Below are positions 44,161-53,225 of a stretch of DNA of 64,000 nucleotides, one piece after another. The stretch is from Halioxenophilus aromaticivorans (GTDB taxonomy: Bacteria; Pseudomonadota; Gammaproteobacteria; Pseudomonadales; Cellvibrionaceae): NCBI RefSeq assembly GCF_042850945.1, contig NZ_AP031496.1:2852001-2916000 (forward strand). Direction: 5' to 3'. A program made the position numbers and the translations under genes. How positions within the stretch are numbered: the first letter of the stretch is position 1; each line of letters opens with the position of its first letter. A model generated the notes under the pieces. The model had not been told where the DNA came from. It worked only from the letters and a program-made list of their open reading frames with translations, and searched no databases.

Positions 44161-44198
44161 CATCCTTCTGGGAAGTTTAATAACCTCCCAGAAGGATG
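44161..44198. terminator. Long perfect hairpin
   Basis: CATCCTTCTGGGA (44161-44173) and TCCCAGAAGGATG (44186-44198) are perfect 13-base arms with a 12-base loop, 25 bases past the 3' end of the minus-strand permease gene. There is no T run, so it could be a terminator or an mRNA-end protector. Confidence 0.6.
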
Positions 44199-44223
44199 AC
44201 ACCGAAATCGATGTAAATTGCGT

Positions 44224-45435
44224 TTATAGTGCCGGAAGCACTGCAACACCAATCACCAACCAAATATATGAAATGATGGACAGCACCAACAAAACCCAAT
44301 CGCCAACACTTCGGTTACCGGACATACTGTCGGTCTTTTGCGAATACCACCAATAGATAAAAAACCCGCTGAGCCCAATAAAAATAATATTCAGGAAAAG
44401 CGAATAATCGATTTCAAAAAACTCTCGATCTGACATAGATTGCGATCCCGAGCTTTCTGGCAGCAAGCCCAGCAAATCGAAACCGTAGTGCATAAGCGAC
44501 GACACACTGATTAAGGCACACAGAAAAATGAGCATAATATAGAAAGCCATTTTCCAACCATAGTACTGCGCTTGAATGCGCAGCACCGGAAATACGACAA
44601 GATCGCTGAAGATAAACGCCATCACGCCTGCAAAACTGACACCTTGACCGAAGAGCACAGCCGCGAGAGGGATATTGCCCATGGAGCCAATAAACGTAAA
44701 AAATGCCGCAATGGGCCCGACCAGTGTTTGTGCCAGCAATTGCCAAAAAGACGTCGACTCCTGTCCAGCACCGACGAACAACGATTGGAAAAATTCGGTG
44801 GGGACAAAGGTTGCGATGATCCCGGCTACCGTAAAGCCAACGGTCACATCCTTCCAAACCATTTTCCATTCCATGACATATTGATTGGCGACTTGCTGCC
44901 AGCCATCCTTGCTCGTGATTTTTTCTTTCCAGCTTTTTTTCTCGCTCATGGATGAGCTGTGACCAGCCTCGGCACTTTTTGCATGTTCTCGGGCCTGATC
45001 TTCAAGTTTTTTCTTGCGTGTAAGTTTTACCAGGAACCAAACGATTAAAATCAATAGTATCCCGCCGACATATTCACCGACGACAAACTGCCAGCCAAGA
45101 AAAATGGCAATGACAATACCGAGTTCGACAACCAAATTCGTGGACGCCAATAAAAACGCCAGGGAGGGAATTAAACCCGCACCTTTAACAAACAAGGCGC
45201 GCGTTGTAGATAAAGCGGCAAAGGAACATGAACTCGAAATAAACCCAAAAAAAGTGCCCAGTGCAACACTCTTTGCGCCTGTTTTACCCATGGATTTTTG
45301 CATTCTTTCCTGGGTGACAAACACCTGGATCATTGAGCTGATGACATAACCCAGCGCGAACGCCCAAAAGGCCATCCAAAAGAGTCCTACCGTTGTGTGC
45401 GCAGCGTTTTGCCATTGCATTAAAAATTCATTCAT
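44224..45435 (-). CDS. Permease of the DUF318/ArsP-like family
   Basis: A 403-residue membrane protein with about nine segments in two halves separated by a charged cytoplasmic stretch (KLTRKKKLEDQAREHAKS). The signatures GFISSSCSFAALSTTRALF and GPIAAFFTFIGSMGNIPLAA mark the predicted permease family (DUF318, related to ArsP). Substrate is unknown; members occur in metal clusters and can export organo-metals. The start ATG at 45435 follows GGGGGA by six bases. It lies 126 bases after cusA on the same strand and may be the last gene of the cus transcript. Confidence 0.8.
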   Translation of the reverse strand: MNEFLMQWQNAAHTTVGLFWMAFWAFALGYVISSMIQVFVTQERMQKSMGKTGAKSVALGTFFGFISSSCSFAALSTTRALFVKGAGLIPSLAFLLASTNLVVELGIVIAIFLGWQFVVGEYVGGILLILIVWFLVKLTRKKKLEDQAREHAKSAEAGHSSSMSEKKSWKEKITSKDGWQQVANQYVMEWKMVWKDVTVGFTVAGIIATFVPTEFFQSLFVGAGQESTSFWQLLAQTLVGPIAAFFTFIGSMGNIPLAAVLFGQGVSFAGVMAFIFSDLVVFPVLRIQAQYYGWKMAFYIMLIFLCALISVSSLMHYGFDLLGLLPESSGSQSMSDREFFEIDYSLFLNIIFIGLSGFFIYWWYSQKTDSMSGNRSVGDWVLLVLSIISYIWLVIGVAVLPAL

Positions 45436-45561
45436 AAGCGTCCCCCAATTTAAGTTGTATTTCGCAGCAAGGAATGTTCCGATAAAACACCGCGCGTGAT
45501 CGCACGTACACATCCCTGTTCGGCGGATTCCTCGCATGGCGTTTGCAAAAAAAAGTACGCG

Positions 45562-48500
45562 CTATTGCTTTGTTTTCACATTGTTACCATCTCCCGTTGG
45601 TAAGAGCCCCGGCCCTTTCCAAAGTGCGAACAACGCAGGGAAAACCAATAGCACAGCGATTAACGCCGAAGCGGTCCCGCCCACCATGGGCGCGGCAATA
45701 CGTTTCATCACGTCAGCCCCGGTGCCATCACTGATTAAAATGGGAATGAGCGAAATCAGTAAAGTTAAGCTGGTCATGAGCATCGGCCGAATACGTTGCG
45801 CGGCGCTTTGCGCGACTTTTTCGTGAAACTCATCCAGGCGGTTTTTTGAATCCAGCGTTTCCGGTTTTTGCAGGGCATCGTCCAGGTAGTGCAACATCAA
45901 CAAACCCAACTCTGCGGCCAGTCCGGCCATCGCAATCATGCCGACCCATACCGCCACACTGAGTTTGTAATTGAGTAAAAAGAGCAGCCAGATCGAGCCC
46001 ATCAAGACAAAGGGCATGGCCGACAGTACAAACATCGTGTCACTGAAGCGGCCGCGATGCAGATAGAGTAAGAAAAATACGGCTAGCAAAGTGGCCGGTA
46101 TTACCCACTGCAATTTGGCCTTGGCCCGCTCGAAATACTGGAACTGCCCTGCCCATCCAATGCGATAACCTGCCGGAAGTGCAACCTGCTCAGAAACAAC
46201 CTGTTTGGCTTGCGTGACATAGTCAGCTACACCCAAATCGCCCTTGAGATCGACGAACACAAAGCCGACCAATTGCCCATCCTCGTTACGAATCATCGGC
46301 GCCCCGGTACGAAATTCGATATCGGCCAATTCCGTGATCGGTACCTGCGTGCCGGTTTTGGTGGGTACCAGTACTTTTTCAAGCGCCTCAATGGAGTCGC
46401 GATAGTCCCGTGCGTAGCGCACCATCACCTGATAGCGCTCGCGTCCTTCCACTGTTTGCGTAGCGGGCATGCCACCCACCGCCGCCATCAAGACCTCCTC
46501 GACATCCATTACATTCAGGCCGTAACGCGCAGCGGCGTCACGATTGATGTCAAAATCCAGGAAGTAACCCCCGGTCAATCGCTCGGCGAACGCGCTGCGG
46601 GTATAGGGTGCGGTGCGCGAATCGGCTTGCAAAGCCTTCTCAATCGCAACCGCGGTTTCTTCAATCTGGCTAAGATCGTCACCAAAGACCTTGATGCCGA
46701 GCGTGCTGCGAATGCCGGTGGCCAGCATCTCGGTGCGGGTCTGGATCGGCATCCACCAGATATTGGGCATACCGGGATAGCGCAGCTTTTCATCCATCTC
46801 GGCAATCAGGTCATCCCAGGTCAATCCTTCTCGCCATTGATCCTTGGGTTTCAAGGTGATGACCGTTTCTACCATGGACAGCGGCGCCGGGTCGGCAGCA
46901 CTGGTTGAGCGGCCCACCTTGCCGAAGACACGCTCCACCTCGGGGAACGTTTTAAGCTGCGCATCCATACTTTGCAGCACCTTGCCGGCTTCGGTGATGG
47001 ACATCCCTGGCAGCGCCGTCGGCATGTAGAGAATGCTGCCTTCATTCAAGGGTGGCATAAACTCGTTGCCCAACTGCCGGGCCACAGGCCAGGTGAGCAC
47101 CAGTGACACCACGGCGACGGCAACTACAGGCCAACGAAACCGAATGCAAAAGCGGATCATCGGCAGGAACACGGCAAGTAGCAGCCGATTCAGCGGGTTG
47201 CGCTCTGCATGGATCTTGCCTCGTACCAGCAAGACGGCGAGCGCGGGAATCAGGGTCACCGATAAAATCGCCGCAAAGGCCATGCTGTAGGTTTTGGTAA
47301 ACGCCAAGGGTTTAAATAGCCGACCTTCCGTCGCTTCCAGAGCAAATACCGGTACAAACGAAATGGTAATGATCACCAGAGAAAAGAAAATACTCGGCCC
47401 CACATCCTGCATGGCGCGAATGATCACCGCTTTGCGCGCGAGTGGATCGCCGTTCTGATCCAGGCGTTTATGGATGTTGTCCATCATCACCACGGCCGCG
47501 TCGACCATCGCCCCAATGGCCACAGCAATACCCCCTAGGGACATGATATTGGCGGTGAGTCCCTGGAATCCCATGGGAATAAACGCCAGCAAAATGGCAA
47601 TGGGCAAGGTAATACACGCCACTAACGCGGAGCGCACGTGCAGTAAAAACGCCATGATGATCAGTGAGACGACGACCATCTCTTCGATCAGCGTGTGTTT
47701 CAGGGTATCGATTGCGCGCTTGATTAAATCGGAACGGTCATAGGTGATCACCACTTCCACACCGTCAGGTAAACCGGCCTGAACCTCTTTTAGGCGTTGC
47801 TTTACCCGCTCGATCACATTGAGCGCGTTCTCGCCATAACGCATCACCACGATGCCGCCAACCGTTTGCCCCTCGCCGTCAAGCTCCGCCAGCCCTCGTT
47901 GCATGGCTGGCCCGAGCGTCACGTCGGCCACCTGGGATAGCTTGATGGGAACATGATTGGCATCGACGCCGATGACCACCTTTTCCAGATCGGCGCTGGA
48001 TTTCAAATAACCCCGGCCGCGAATAAAATGTTCGTGGCCAGCGATTTCCAGCACCCGACCTCCGACATCGTTGTTTGATCGACGTATGGCTTCAATGACC
48101 TTGGGGAGGCCAATGCCAAAGCTCGCCAGACGATGGGGATCGACCTGCACCTGGTATTCCTTAACGAAACCGCCGATAGACGCGACTTCGGCTACGCCGT
48201 CAATTGCGGTCAACCAGTAACGCAGTTTAAAGTCCTGGATGGCTCTCAACTCGGCCAGGTCATGCTGGCCTGTCTTGTCCACCAGCGCATATTGGAACAC
48301 CCAACCCACGCCTGTGGCATCCGGACCCAGGGTGGGTTGGACATCGTCGGGTAGCTGACTGGACACGGTATTCAAATATTCTAATACTCGAGAACGCGCC
48401 CAATAAATGTCGGTGCCATCCTCAAATATTACATACACAAAACTCGACCCGAGAAAACTCTGACCGCGCACGAAACGCACGTTGGGAACAGAGAGTAAGG

Positions 48501-48789
48501 CTGTGGTAAGCGGATACGTTATTTGATCTTCCACCAGATCGGGACTGCGCCCTTGCCACGGGGTATAGACAATGACTTGGGCATCCGACAAATCCGGAAT
48601 GGCGTCCAGAGGGGCCTGCAGAAAACTGCGATAACCCCACACGGCGGCAATCAGCACCAACAAAATCGTAATGCCTGGTTTGTGCGCGCAATAGGAAATC
48701 AGCCATGCAACCCAACTACCGGATTGGTGCTGCTCAGGTTGTTTCGACTCTGCCCTATCACCTCGGGTAGGCTCTTTTAAATCTACCAT
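45562..48789 (-). CDS. cusA: Heavy-metal RND pump, CusA (Cu/Ag)
   Basis: A 1075-residue RND transporter, full length. The helix IV motif reads GAMVDAAVVMMDN, the variant found in Cu(I)/Ag(I) pumps, unlike the CzcA here (DFGLIVDGAVIIVEN). Met residues in the periplasmic cleft (ALPGMSITEA, MPNIWWMPIQTRTEM) fit a methionine relay. It pumps Cu(I) through CusB to CusC. It overlaps cusB by 7 bases and is followed by the permease gene. Confidence 0.93.
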   Translation of the reverse strand: MVDLKEPTRGDRAESKQPEQHQSGSWVAWLISYCAHKPGITILLVLIAAVWGYRSFLQAPLDAIPDLSDAQVIVYTPWQGRSPDLVEDQITYPLTTALLSVPNVRFVRGQSFLGSSFVYVIFEDGTDIYWARSRVLEYLNTVSSQLPDDVQPTLGPDATGVGWVFQYALVDKTGQHDLAELRAIQDFKLRYWLTAIDGVAEVASIGGFVKEYQVQVDPHRLASFGIGLPKVIEAIRRSNNDVGGRVLEIAGHEHFIRGRGYLKSSADLEKVVIGVDANHVPIKLSQVADVTLGPAMQRGLAELDGEGQTVGGIVVMRYGENALNVIERVKQRLKEVQAGLPDGVEVVITYDRSDLIKRAIDTLKHTLIEEMVVVSLIIMAFLLHVRSALVACITLPIAILLAFIPMGFQGLTANIMSLGGIAVAIGAMVDAAVVMMDNIHKRLDQNGDPLARKAVIIRAMQDVGPSIFFSLVIITISFVPVFALEATEGRLFKPLAFTKTYSMAFAAILSVTLIPALAVLLVRGKIHAERNPLNRLLLAVFLPMIRFCIRFRWPVVAVAVVSLVLTWPVARQLGNEFMPPLNEGSILYMPTALPGMSITEAGKVLQSMDAQLKTFPEVERVFGKVGRSTSAADPAPLSMVETVITLKPKDQWREGLTWDDLIAEMDEKLRYPGMPNIWWMPIQTRTEMLATGIRSTLGIKVFGDDLSQIEETAVAIEKALQADSRTAPYTRSAFAERLTGGYFLDFDINRDAAARYGLNVMDVEEVLMAAVGGMPATQTVEGRERYQVMVRYARDYRDSIEALEKVLVPTKTGTQVPITELADIEFRTGAPMIRNEDGQLVGFVFVDLKGDLGVADYVTQAKQVVSEQVALPAGYRIGWAGQFQYFERAKAKLQWVIPATLLAVFFLLYLHRGRFSDTMFVLSAMPFVLMGSIWLLFLLNYKLSVAVWVGMIAMAGLAAELGLLMLHYLDDALQKPETLDSKNRLDEFHEKVAQSAAQRIRPMLMTSLTLLISLIPILISDGTGADVMKRIAAPMVGGTASALIAVLLVFPALFALWKGPGLLPTGDGNNVKTKQ

Positions 48790-50387
48790 TGATCAACCCC
48801 CGCCTTGAGCTTGCTTTCGGCCGCAATCAGGAAGTTGCCAGAGGTGACTATCCTGTCGCCATCCTGTAACCCCTTTCGTACCACCACATACTCGTCGTCA
48901 CTGTAGCCAGTGCGCACCGTTACCGGCTTAAGGCGGCCTTCGCCGATGTCCTTAAACACAATGCGTTTTTCGCCCGACACCAACACAGCATCTTTGGGAA
49001 TCAGGAGCATCTCGCCAAAATCCGATTTCAGCGTGGCTTGGGCAAATAACCCTGGCCTCAACTGGCCGTTGGTATTGTCTACCTGAAGTCGAACACGAGC
49101 GGTGCGTGTGTTTTCACCGAGAAAAGGATCGACCTGCATGACGGTCGCGGTAAATTCATCGCCCGGAATATTGGTAAGGCGCACCGAAGCCGACATCCCC
49201 GGTTCAATCAGCGGGAGGTCTTGCTCATAGGCAAACGTCTCAATCCAAAGTGAAGACAGATCCGCGATTTTCAGGAGGGTTTGCCCCTGGCTAAAGGCGG
49301 CACCGGCAATGATATTTTTCTGCATGACTACGCCATCGGTGGGAGCAAAAAGAGGCACATAATCCTGTGCTTTACCTTGCTTTTCCAACCAATCAATTTG
49401 CGCGTTGTTCAGGCCCCATAGGGTTAAGCGCTTGCGACTGGCGTTGACCAACGCCTGGCGCTGGTTGCCTACGGATCCCTGGCGACCGCGTTTCACGGTT
49501 TCCAGGTATTCTTCCTGTAAAGACAGCAGTTCCGGGCTGTAGACAGTAAAGAGCTTCTCGCCTTTACGAACCGGTTTCCCTTCAAAGTCCGCATATAAAT
49601 CACCAATCCAGCCGTCAAAGCGCAGACTGATCGCCGACAGGCGCGTTTCGTCGTAGGTGATTTGCCCCTGCAAGCGGATGGGAACCTCAAAGGGGGCGCG
49701 AATCACTTCGCCGGTTTTGACGCCTATGGTTTGCCGTCGTCCTTCGTCGACCATGACGCTGCCGCTTTGCAACTCTTCACGGGTGACCGGTACTAAGTCC
49801 ATTCCGCAAATGGGACAGGTGCCGGGTGTGGCCGATTTCACTGAGGGGTGCATTGAGCAGGTGTGGTAGGCCACATCCCCCGATGGGGTGGCCGTAGTGA
49901 GCTGAATGCCTCTACGCCCGGTTGCCATATCAAAGGCTAAATCCACGTGGTGCGCCTCATCCGTGGCCACATCAACCGCCAGTGGCCAACTGCCCGCCAT
50001 CGCCAGTTCAAAATCACCCTGATAGACGCCCGCTGCGCTTTCCTGAATGTCGGCCTGCGCGTGCATAGCCGGCATGGCACCCATTGCAGGCATCTCGCCA
50101 ACGGCCCGAACCCTAGCGCCTGACACCGGGTTGCCCTCCTGATCTTTCACCTGGATGACAATGCGGTTTTCACCCACTTGAGGGGTTTCGGGTTCAACGC
50201 TCACCGCGATCTGAAAAGGCCCCGCTTGAACAAAATCCGAATTTTCTGATGATATCGAGTGATTTGAAGAGGAAAACATTGCGCCCCAATCAATCTGGAC
50301 GGCCACGAGGGTAACGATAAGGGTGGCGACCAGTGCGGATACCCCAATGACATATTCTTTTTTCATTTTGTTCGATGGATTATTCAT
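48783..50387 (-). CDS. cusB: RND periplasmic adaptor, CusB
   Basis: A 534-residue adaptor. The N-terminal anchor (GVSALVATLIVTLVAVQI) is followed by a FixH/YtkA-like beta region (VSVEPETPQVGENRIVIQVK) and a heavy-metal-binding domain YHTCSMHPSVKSATPGTCPI-CGM. The MFP core (IRLQGQITYDETRLSAIS, WIETFAYEQDLP) then follows. The extra metal domain could pass Cu(I) to CusA. The ATG at 50387 overlaps the end of cusC by 8 bases; a longer frame to 50501 lies wholly within cusC. Confidence 0.9.
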   Translation of the reverse strand: MNNPSNKMKKEYVIGVSALVATLIVTLVAVQIDWGAMFSSSNHSISSENSDFVQAGPFQIAVSVEPETPQVGENRIVIQVKDQEGNPVSGARVRAVGEMPAMGAMPAMHAQADIQESAAGVYQGDFELAMAGSWPLAVDVATDEAHHVDLAFDMATGRRGIQLTTATPSGDVAYHTCSMHPSVKSATPGTCPICGMDLVPVTREELQSGSVMVDEGRRQTIGVKTGEVIRAPFEVPIRLQGQITYDETRLSAISLRFDGWIGDLYADFEGKPVRKGEKLFTVYSPELLSLQEEYLETVKRGRQGSVGNQRQALVNASRKRLTLWGLNNAQIDWLEKQGKAQDYVPLFAPTDGVVMQKNIIAGAAFSQGQTLLKIADLSSLWIETFAYEQDLPLIEPGMSASVRLTNIPGDEFTATVMQVDPFLGENTRTARVRLQVDNTNGQLRPGLFAQATLKSDFGEMLLIPKDAVLVSGEKRIVFKDIGEGRLKPVTVRTGYSDDEYVVVRKGLQDGDRIVTSGNFLIAAESKLKAGVDQW

Positions 50388-51693
50388 TGCTAGCGTCCTC
50401 TGAAGCGTCGGCATAAAGGTCGGTTTCGAAAACCACGCCAGATGCCGCCAAAAGCTGGGAAAATTGCATATATTGATCACGCAGAGCCTTCTCAGCCGCA
50501 CGTTGAGTGGAGAGCAACTGACGTTGCGCGGTGAGCAAAGTTAAAAAGTCACCGCTTCCCGATTGATATTCGTCCTGTGCAGTGGTGAGGGTTTCCTCAG
50601 CAAGCGGCAGAAGGTCCTGTTGGTACAGGGCGTAAACGTCTTGTGCCTGTTGCCAATGGCTGTGTGTTTGAGTCAACACCTCTCGCAGCTCGGCGTTCAG
50701 ATCCTGCTCTTCCCAACGCAGGGCGCGTTGTTCAGCGCGCAGGCAATCCTCGCGTCGGCTGCGTTTGCCAAACGCAAGCGGCAAGTTGACACCTACACCA
50801 ACTACCCAGCGTTGCTCATCATTCATCCATAAGCTGTTATACCGCGCCATGACATTGAACGAGGGGTAGCGATCTTTTTCGGCTAAAGAGAGTTCGTAGT
50901 TTTTTTGCTGCTGTTGTGCGTTTAGCATTTGCATACGTGGCTGCTGGTCGAGCTTGGCCATGGAACTCCGCCATTGCTCGGCTGGAAAATCTGTCAGCGG
51001 TAGACGGGTGTTCAACTCAACGCGCGTACCTTGCTCCAGATTGCCCAATCGCTTTATTTCGCTGAGATCGCGCTCAATCCGTGCTTTCAGCTCAATGGCT
51101 TCCTGCAATAAAAAATGATGTTCTTGTGTCGCATGCAAGACGTCAGATTTGGCGGCAGTGCCCGCAGCGTACTTTGCACGCACGACGGTAAGAAACTCTT
51201 GCCAGAGCGCCTGATGGCGTTGATTAATCGCCAATAATTGCTGGTGGTATTGCCACTGGGCATAGGCCAGACGTACCTGCTTGGCGAGATTTACCCGCCC
51301 CTGCAATTGCATGGCCTCCAGAGCGTCGGCCTGAGCCCCAGCCGCTTGTTTTCGCAATGACAAAACGCCCGGCCAGGGCAAGGGCTGGCTGAGCTCAACG
51401 ATATACCCATCGTCGAATCGCTCATCGCCCAGGGTTTGTGGGGCGACACCCACCGAGAGTTTCGGGTCATCTAAGTAGCCAACGACCTCGGCGCGAAGTT
51501 GTTGTGCTTGCCAGCGGGCGTTAATCGCTTGTTGAGTACCATTACACGCCAGTGAATGCCTAACGAGGTCTTCAGCCCTCACAATTGTGGGGATGCTGCA
51601 CTCTGGTTCTTCCATAGCGGTAGTCGGGGCGGACCAGAATACGACGCCAAACAGTGCCAATGTGATTGGCACCAGGAATTTGTAAAAAATCAC
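50380..51693 (-). CDS. cusC: Outer-membrane efflux channel, CusC (TolC family)
   Basis: A 437-residue TolC-family protein. The signal region (LVPITLALFGVVFWSAPTTA) and the two helical repeats (LRKQAAGAQADALEAM and TLTTAQDEYQSGSGDFLTLL) are typical. It is the outer-membrane duct for CusBA and the first gene of cusCBA. The small Cys-rich gene at 51801 lies 107 bases upstream on the same strand. Confidence 0.88.
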   Translation of the reverse strand: MIFYKFLVPITLALFGVVFWSAPTTAMEEPECSIPTIVRAEDLVRHSLACNGTQQAINARWQAQQLRAEVVGYLDDPKLSVGVAPQTLGDERFDDGYIVELSQPLPWPGVLSLRKQAAGAQADALEAMQLQGRVNLAKQVRLAYAQWQYHQQLLAINQRHQALWQEFLTVVRAKYAAGTAAKSDVLHATQEHHFLLQEAIELKARIERDLSEIKRLGNLEQGTRVELNTRLPLTDFPAEQWRSSMAKLDQQPRMQMLNAQQQQKNYELSLAEKDRYPSFNVMARYNSLWMNDEQRWVVGVGVNLPLAFGKRSRREDCLRAEQRALRWEEQDLNAELREVLTQTHSHWQQAQDVYALYQQDLLPLAEETLTTAQDEYQSGSGDFLTLLTAQRQLLSTQRAAEKALRDQYMQFSQLLAASGVVFETDLYADASEDASNE

Positions 51694-51800
51694 GAGGAAT
51701 TCCTCTAAAAATCACGGTTTAGCCGTCAGCCATTCAAAGCTGCCGGTATAAGTAAAAACAACGGATTTTGTCCCGAGCGAGTCAGGATCGGAGGAGTGTG

Positions 51801-52229
51801 TTAGATGCGCAGACGAAAGGTAGACAGCCAGGTATCAGTACCTGGATGGGCGGGCTGGGAGTCCAGATCCCAAAGGACCGGGGCAGGAGAAACTTGTTCA
51901 AAGTCGGGCCATAACGCGGCCAGAATAAAAAAGACAGCAATTGGCGGAGGATCGAGTGAGGAATGCGAAGTGAGCAGGACGGGGTGGTCTTCATCAATAT
52001 TTACGTCCATGGAGATTTCCACCCCATAGTCGCAGCATTGCATCGCAGAATTTTGATGTTCAGCGACTGCCATCGATGAACTTTCTTCATCGCAGCAGCA
52101 ATGCTCAATCGGCCCGCTGTGATCCATCATTTGACAGGCAAAAACCGACTGAACCTGCAGCAATAACGCGCAGAGCATCATGACGGTTAGGGCTCTCTTT
52201 GCCCAATGAGTGGATCGTAATTTATTCAC
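51801..52229 (-). CDS. Small Cys-rich exported protein preceding cusCBA
   Basis: A 142-residue protein with a signal peptide (LTVMMLCALLLQVQSVFA) and Cys/Met residues in the mature part (CQMMDHSGPIEHCCCDEE, MQCCDYG), suited to copper binding. A second hydrophobic stretch (IAVFFILAALW) is present, and the end STFRLRI resembles CzcI-type proteins. I do not recognise a named family. Its position upstream of cusC suggests a periplasmic copper accessory. It may share a transcript with cusCBA. Confidence 0.6.
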   Translation of the reverse strand: MNKLRSTHWAKRALTVMMLCALLLQVQSVFACQMMDHSGPIEHCCCDEESSSMAVAEHQNSAMQCCDYGVEISMDVNIDEDHPVLLTSHSSLDPPPIAVFFILAALWPDFEQVSPAPVLWDLDSQPAHPGTDTWLSTFRLRI

Positions 52230-52358
52230 ATTAAGTTATTTAAGCCTTAAGCCTTGAACGCTATTCAGTTTAATCGAAATTCAGAGTGAAAGTTTTAGAC
52301 ATAGTTCCAAGAAACCCGATGCATTAGGGGTTCGCACCATGTTAATCATTTCGGTAAA

Positions 52359-52598
52359 TCAACACTTTGACAAGATAATGCTGAGTCCTTCGTGTGGATC
52401 AGCGCCAATAGCTTCACAGTAGGCAACGAACTCCATCAATTCAATCTTTCGCCGATCTTGCTCCATTTTACCTACTACAGAGTGATGACGACCTACGATG
52501 TCAGCCACTGCTCTCAAAGACAAACCACTCTCCTCCCGTTTTTGCTTCATCCAGGTGCGCAGTTTGTCGTAGTGAGGTGAGTATGAGGACGGTTTCAT
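52359..52598 (-). CDS. XRE-family HTH regulator
   Basis: A 79-residue protein that is almost only a helix-turn-helix (SLRAVADIVGRHHSVVGKME). The ATG at 52598 (MKPSSYSPHY) is preferred to a GTG at 52652, because the longer form would cover the operators. It is divergent from the helicase operon. Two inverted repeats of the form TTGTCTC N7 GAGACAA lie in the divergent promoter, one on this start codon, so it probably represses itself and the helicase genes. Confidence 0.75.
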   Translation of the reverse strand: MKPSSYSPHYDKLRTWMKQKREESGLSLRAVADIVGRHHSVVGKMEQDRRKIELMEFVAYCEAIGADPHEGLSIILSKC

Positions 52599-52645
52599 TG
52601 TCTCGATGATAGAGACAAGGTAGAATGTCGCGAAATTCGAGACAA
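52598..52645. promoter_or_regulatory. Divergent promoter with two operator copies
   Basis: Operator 1 is TTGTCTC (52598-52604) and GAGACAA (52612-52618) with a 7-base spacer. Operator 2 is TGTCGCG (52626-52632) and CGAGACA (52638-52644), 6 of 7 positions matching, with a 5-base spacer. They lie between the XRE start and the helicase operon start at 52666. Confidence 0.65.
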
Positions 52646-52665
52646 TATACACGTCAATTTACGTC

Positions 52666-53220
52666 ATGAGCATGATCCAGATGAAACCCGAACTCCTTCA
52701 CGCACTTAACGAAATCCAGGGAGAGTCCTTCACCGTCGCCGAACTGACGACACACTATTTGGAACATCCCGAAAGCCTGCATAAAGGTAAAAAGCCAGCG
52801 AGGCAATTCATCTACCGGAATATGGTGCGAATGATGAAATCAGGTTTGATGGAAAAACTGCCTGACGATGGTGGGTGGCCAAGGTATCGGCTTACACAGA
52901 AGTTCAGATCACCTCAACCTGGAACACGAAGCAAAGAGTCATCCTCGACAACCCCCTCCCAAACGGTTTCGGTCGTCAAAACTCAATCGGCTCCACCCGG
53001 CAAGCCCGTCGCCGCGTTAAGAGAAAGGCTCAGTAAACACCGATCCGACATGTTATGTGCGTTGGGTGAGGCGGAGGAATACGAGTCTCTATGTAAGGAG
53101 TTGCCTGAACTCAGCGAGCAAGCACAAACTCTCTATTCGGAAGCCAGAGAACGAAGTGCTTTACTGTTGGGAAAAATCAAAGCGCTGGAAAGCCTTCTGT
53201 CATCTTACAGTCCCCGGTAA
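52666..53220 (+). CDS. Winged-helix/coiled-coil protein of the helicase module
   Basis: A 184-residue protein. The N-terminal ~70 residues (ALNEIQGESFTVAELTTHYL, FIYRNMVRMMKSGLMEKL) look like a winged helix; a Ser/Thr/Pro-rich linker (about 80-115) and a C-terminal helical coiled-coil region follow. I do not recognise a named family. It is 5 bases before the helicase gene, so the two are cotranscribed and perhaps bind the same DNA. A regulator or DNA-binding partner of the helicase is the likeliest role. Confidence 0.55.
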   Translation: MSMIQMKPELLHALNEIQGESFTVAELTTHYLEHPESLHKGKKPARQFIYRNMVRMMKSGLMEKLPDDGGWPRYRLTQKFRSPQPGTRSKESSSTTPSQTVSVVKTQSAPPGKPVAALRERLSKHRSDMLCALGEAEEYESLCKELPELSEQAQTLYSEARERSALLLGKIKALESLLSSYSPR

Positions 53221-53225
53221 TAGAA

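Noticed and set aside
46210..46908. Open frame of 232 codons on the plus strand.
   Set aside because: It lies antisense inside cusA and looks like a shadow of that GC-rich gene.
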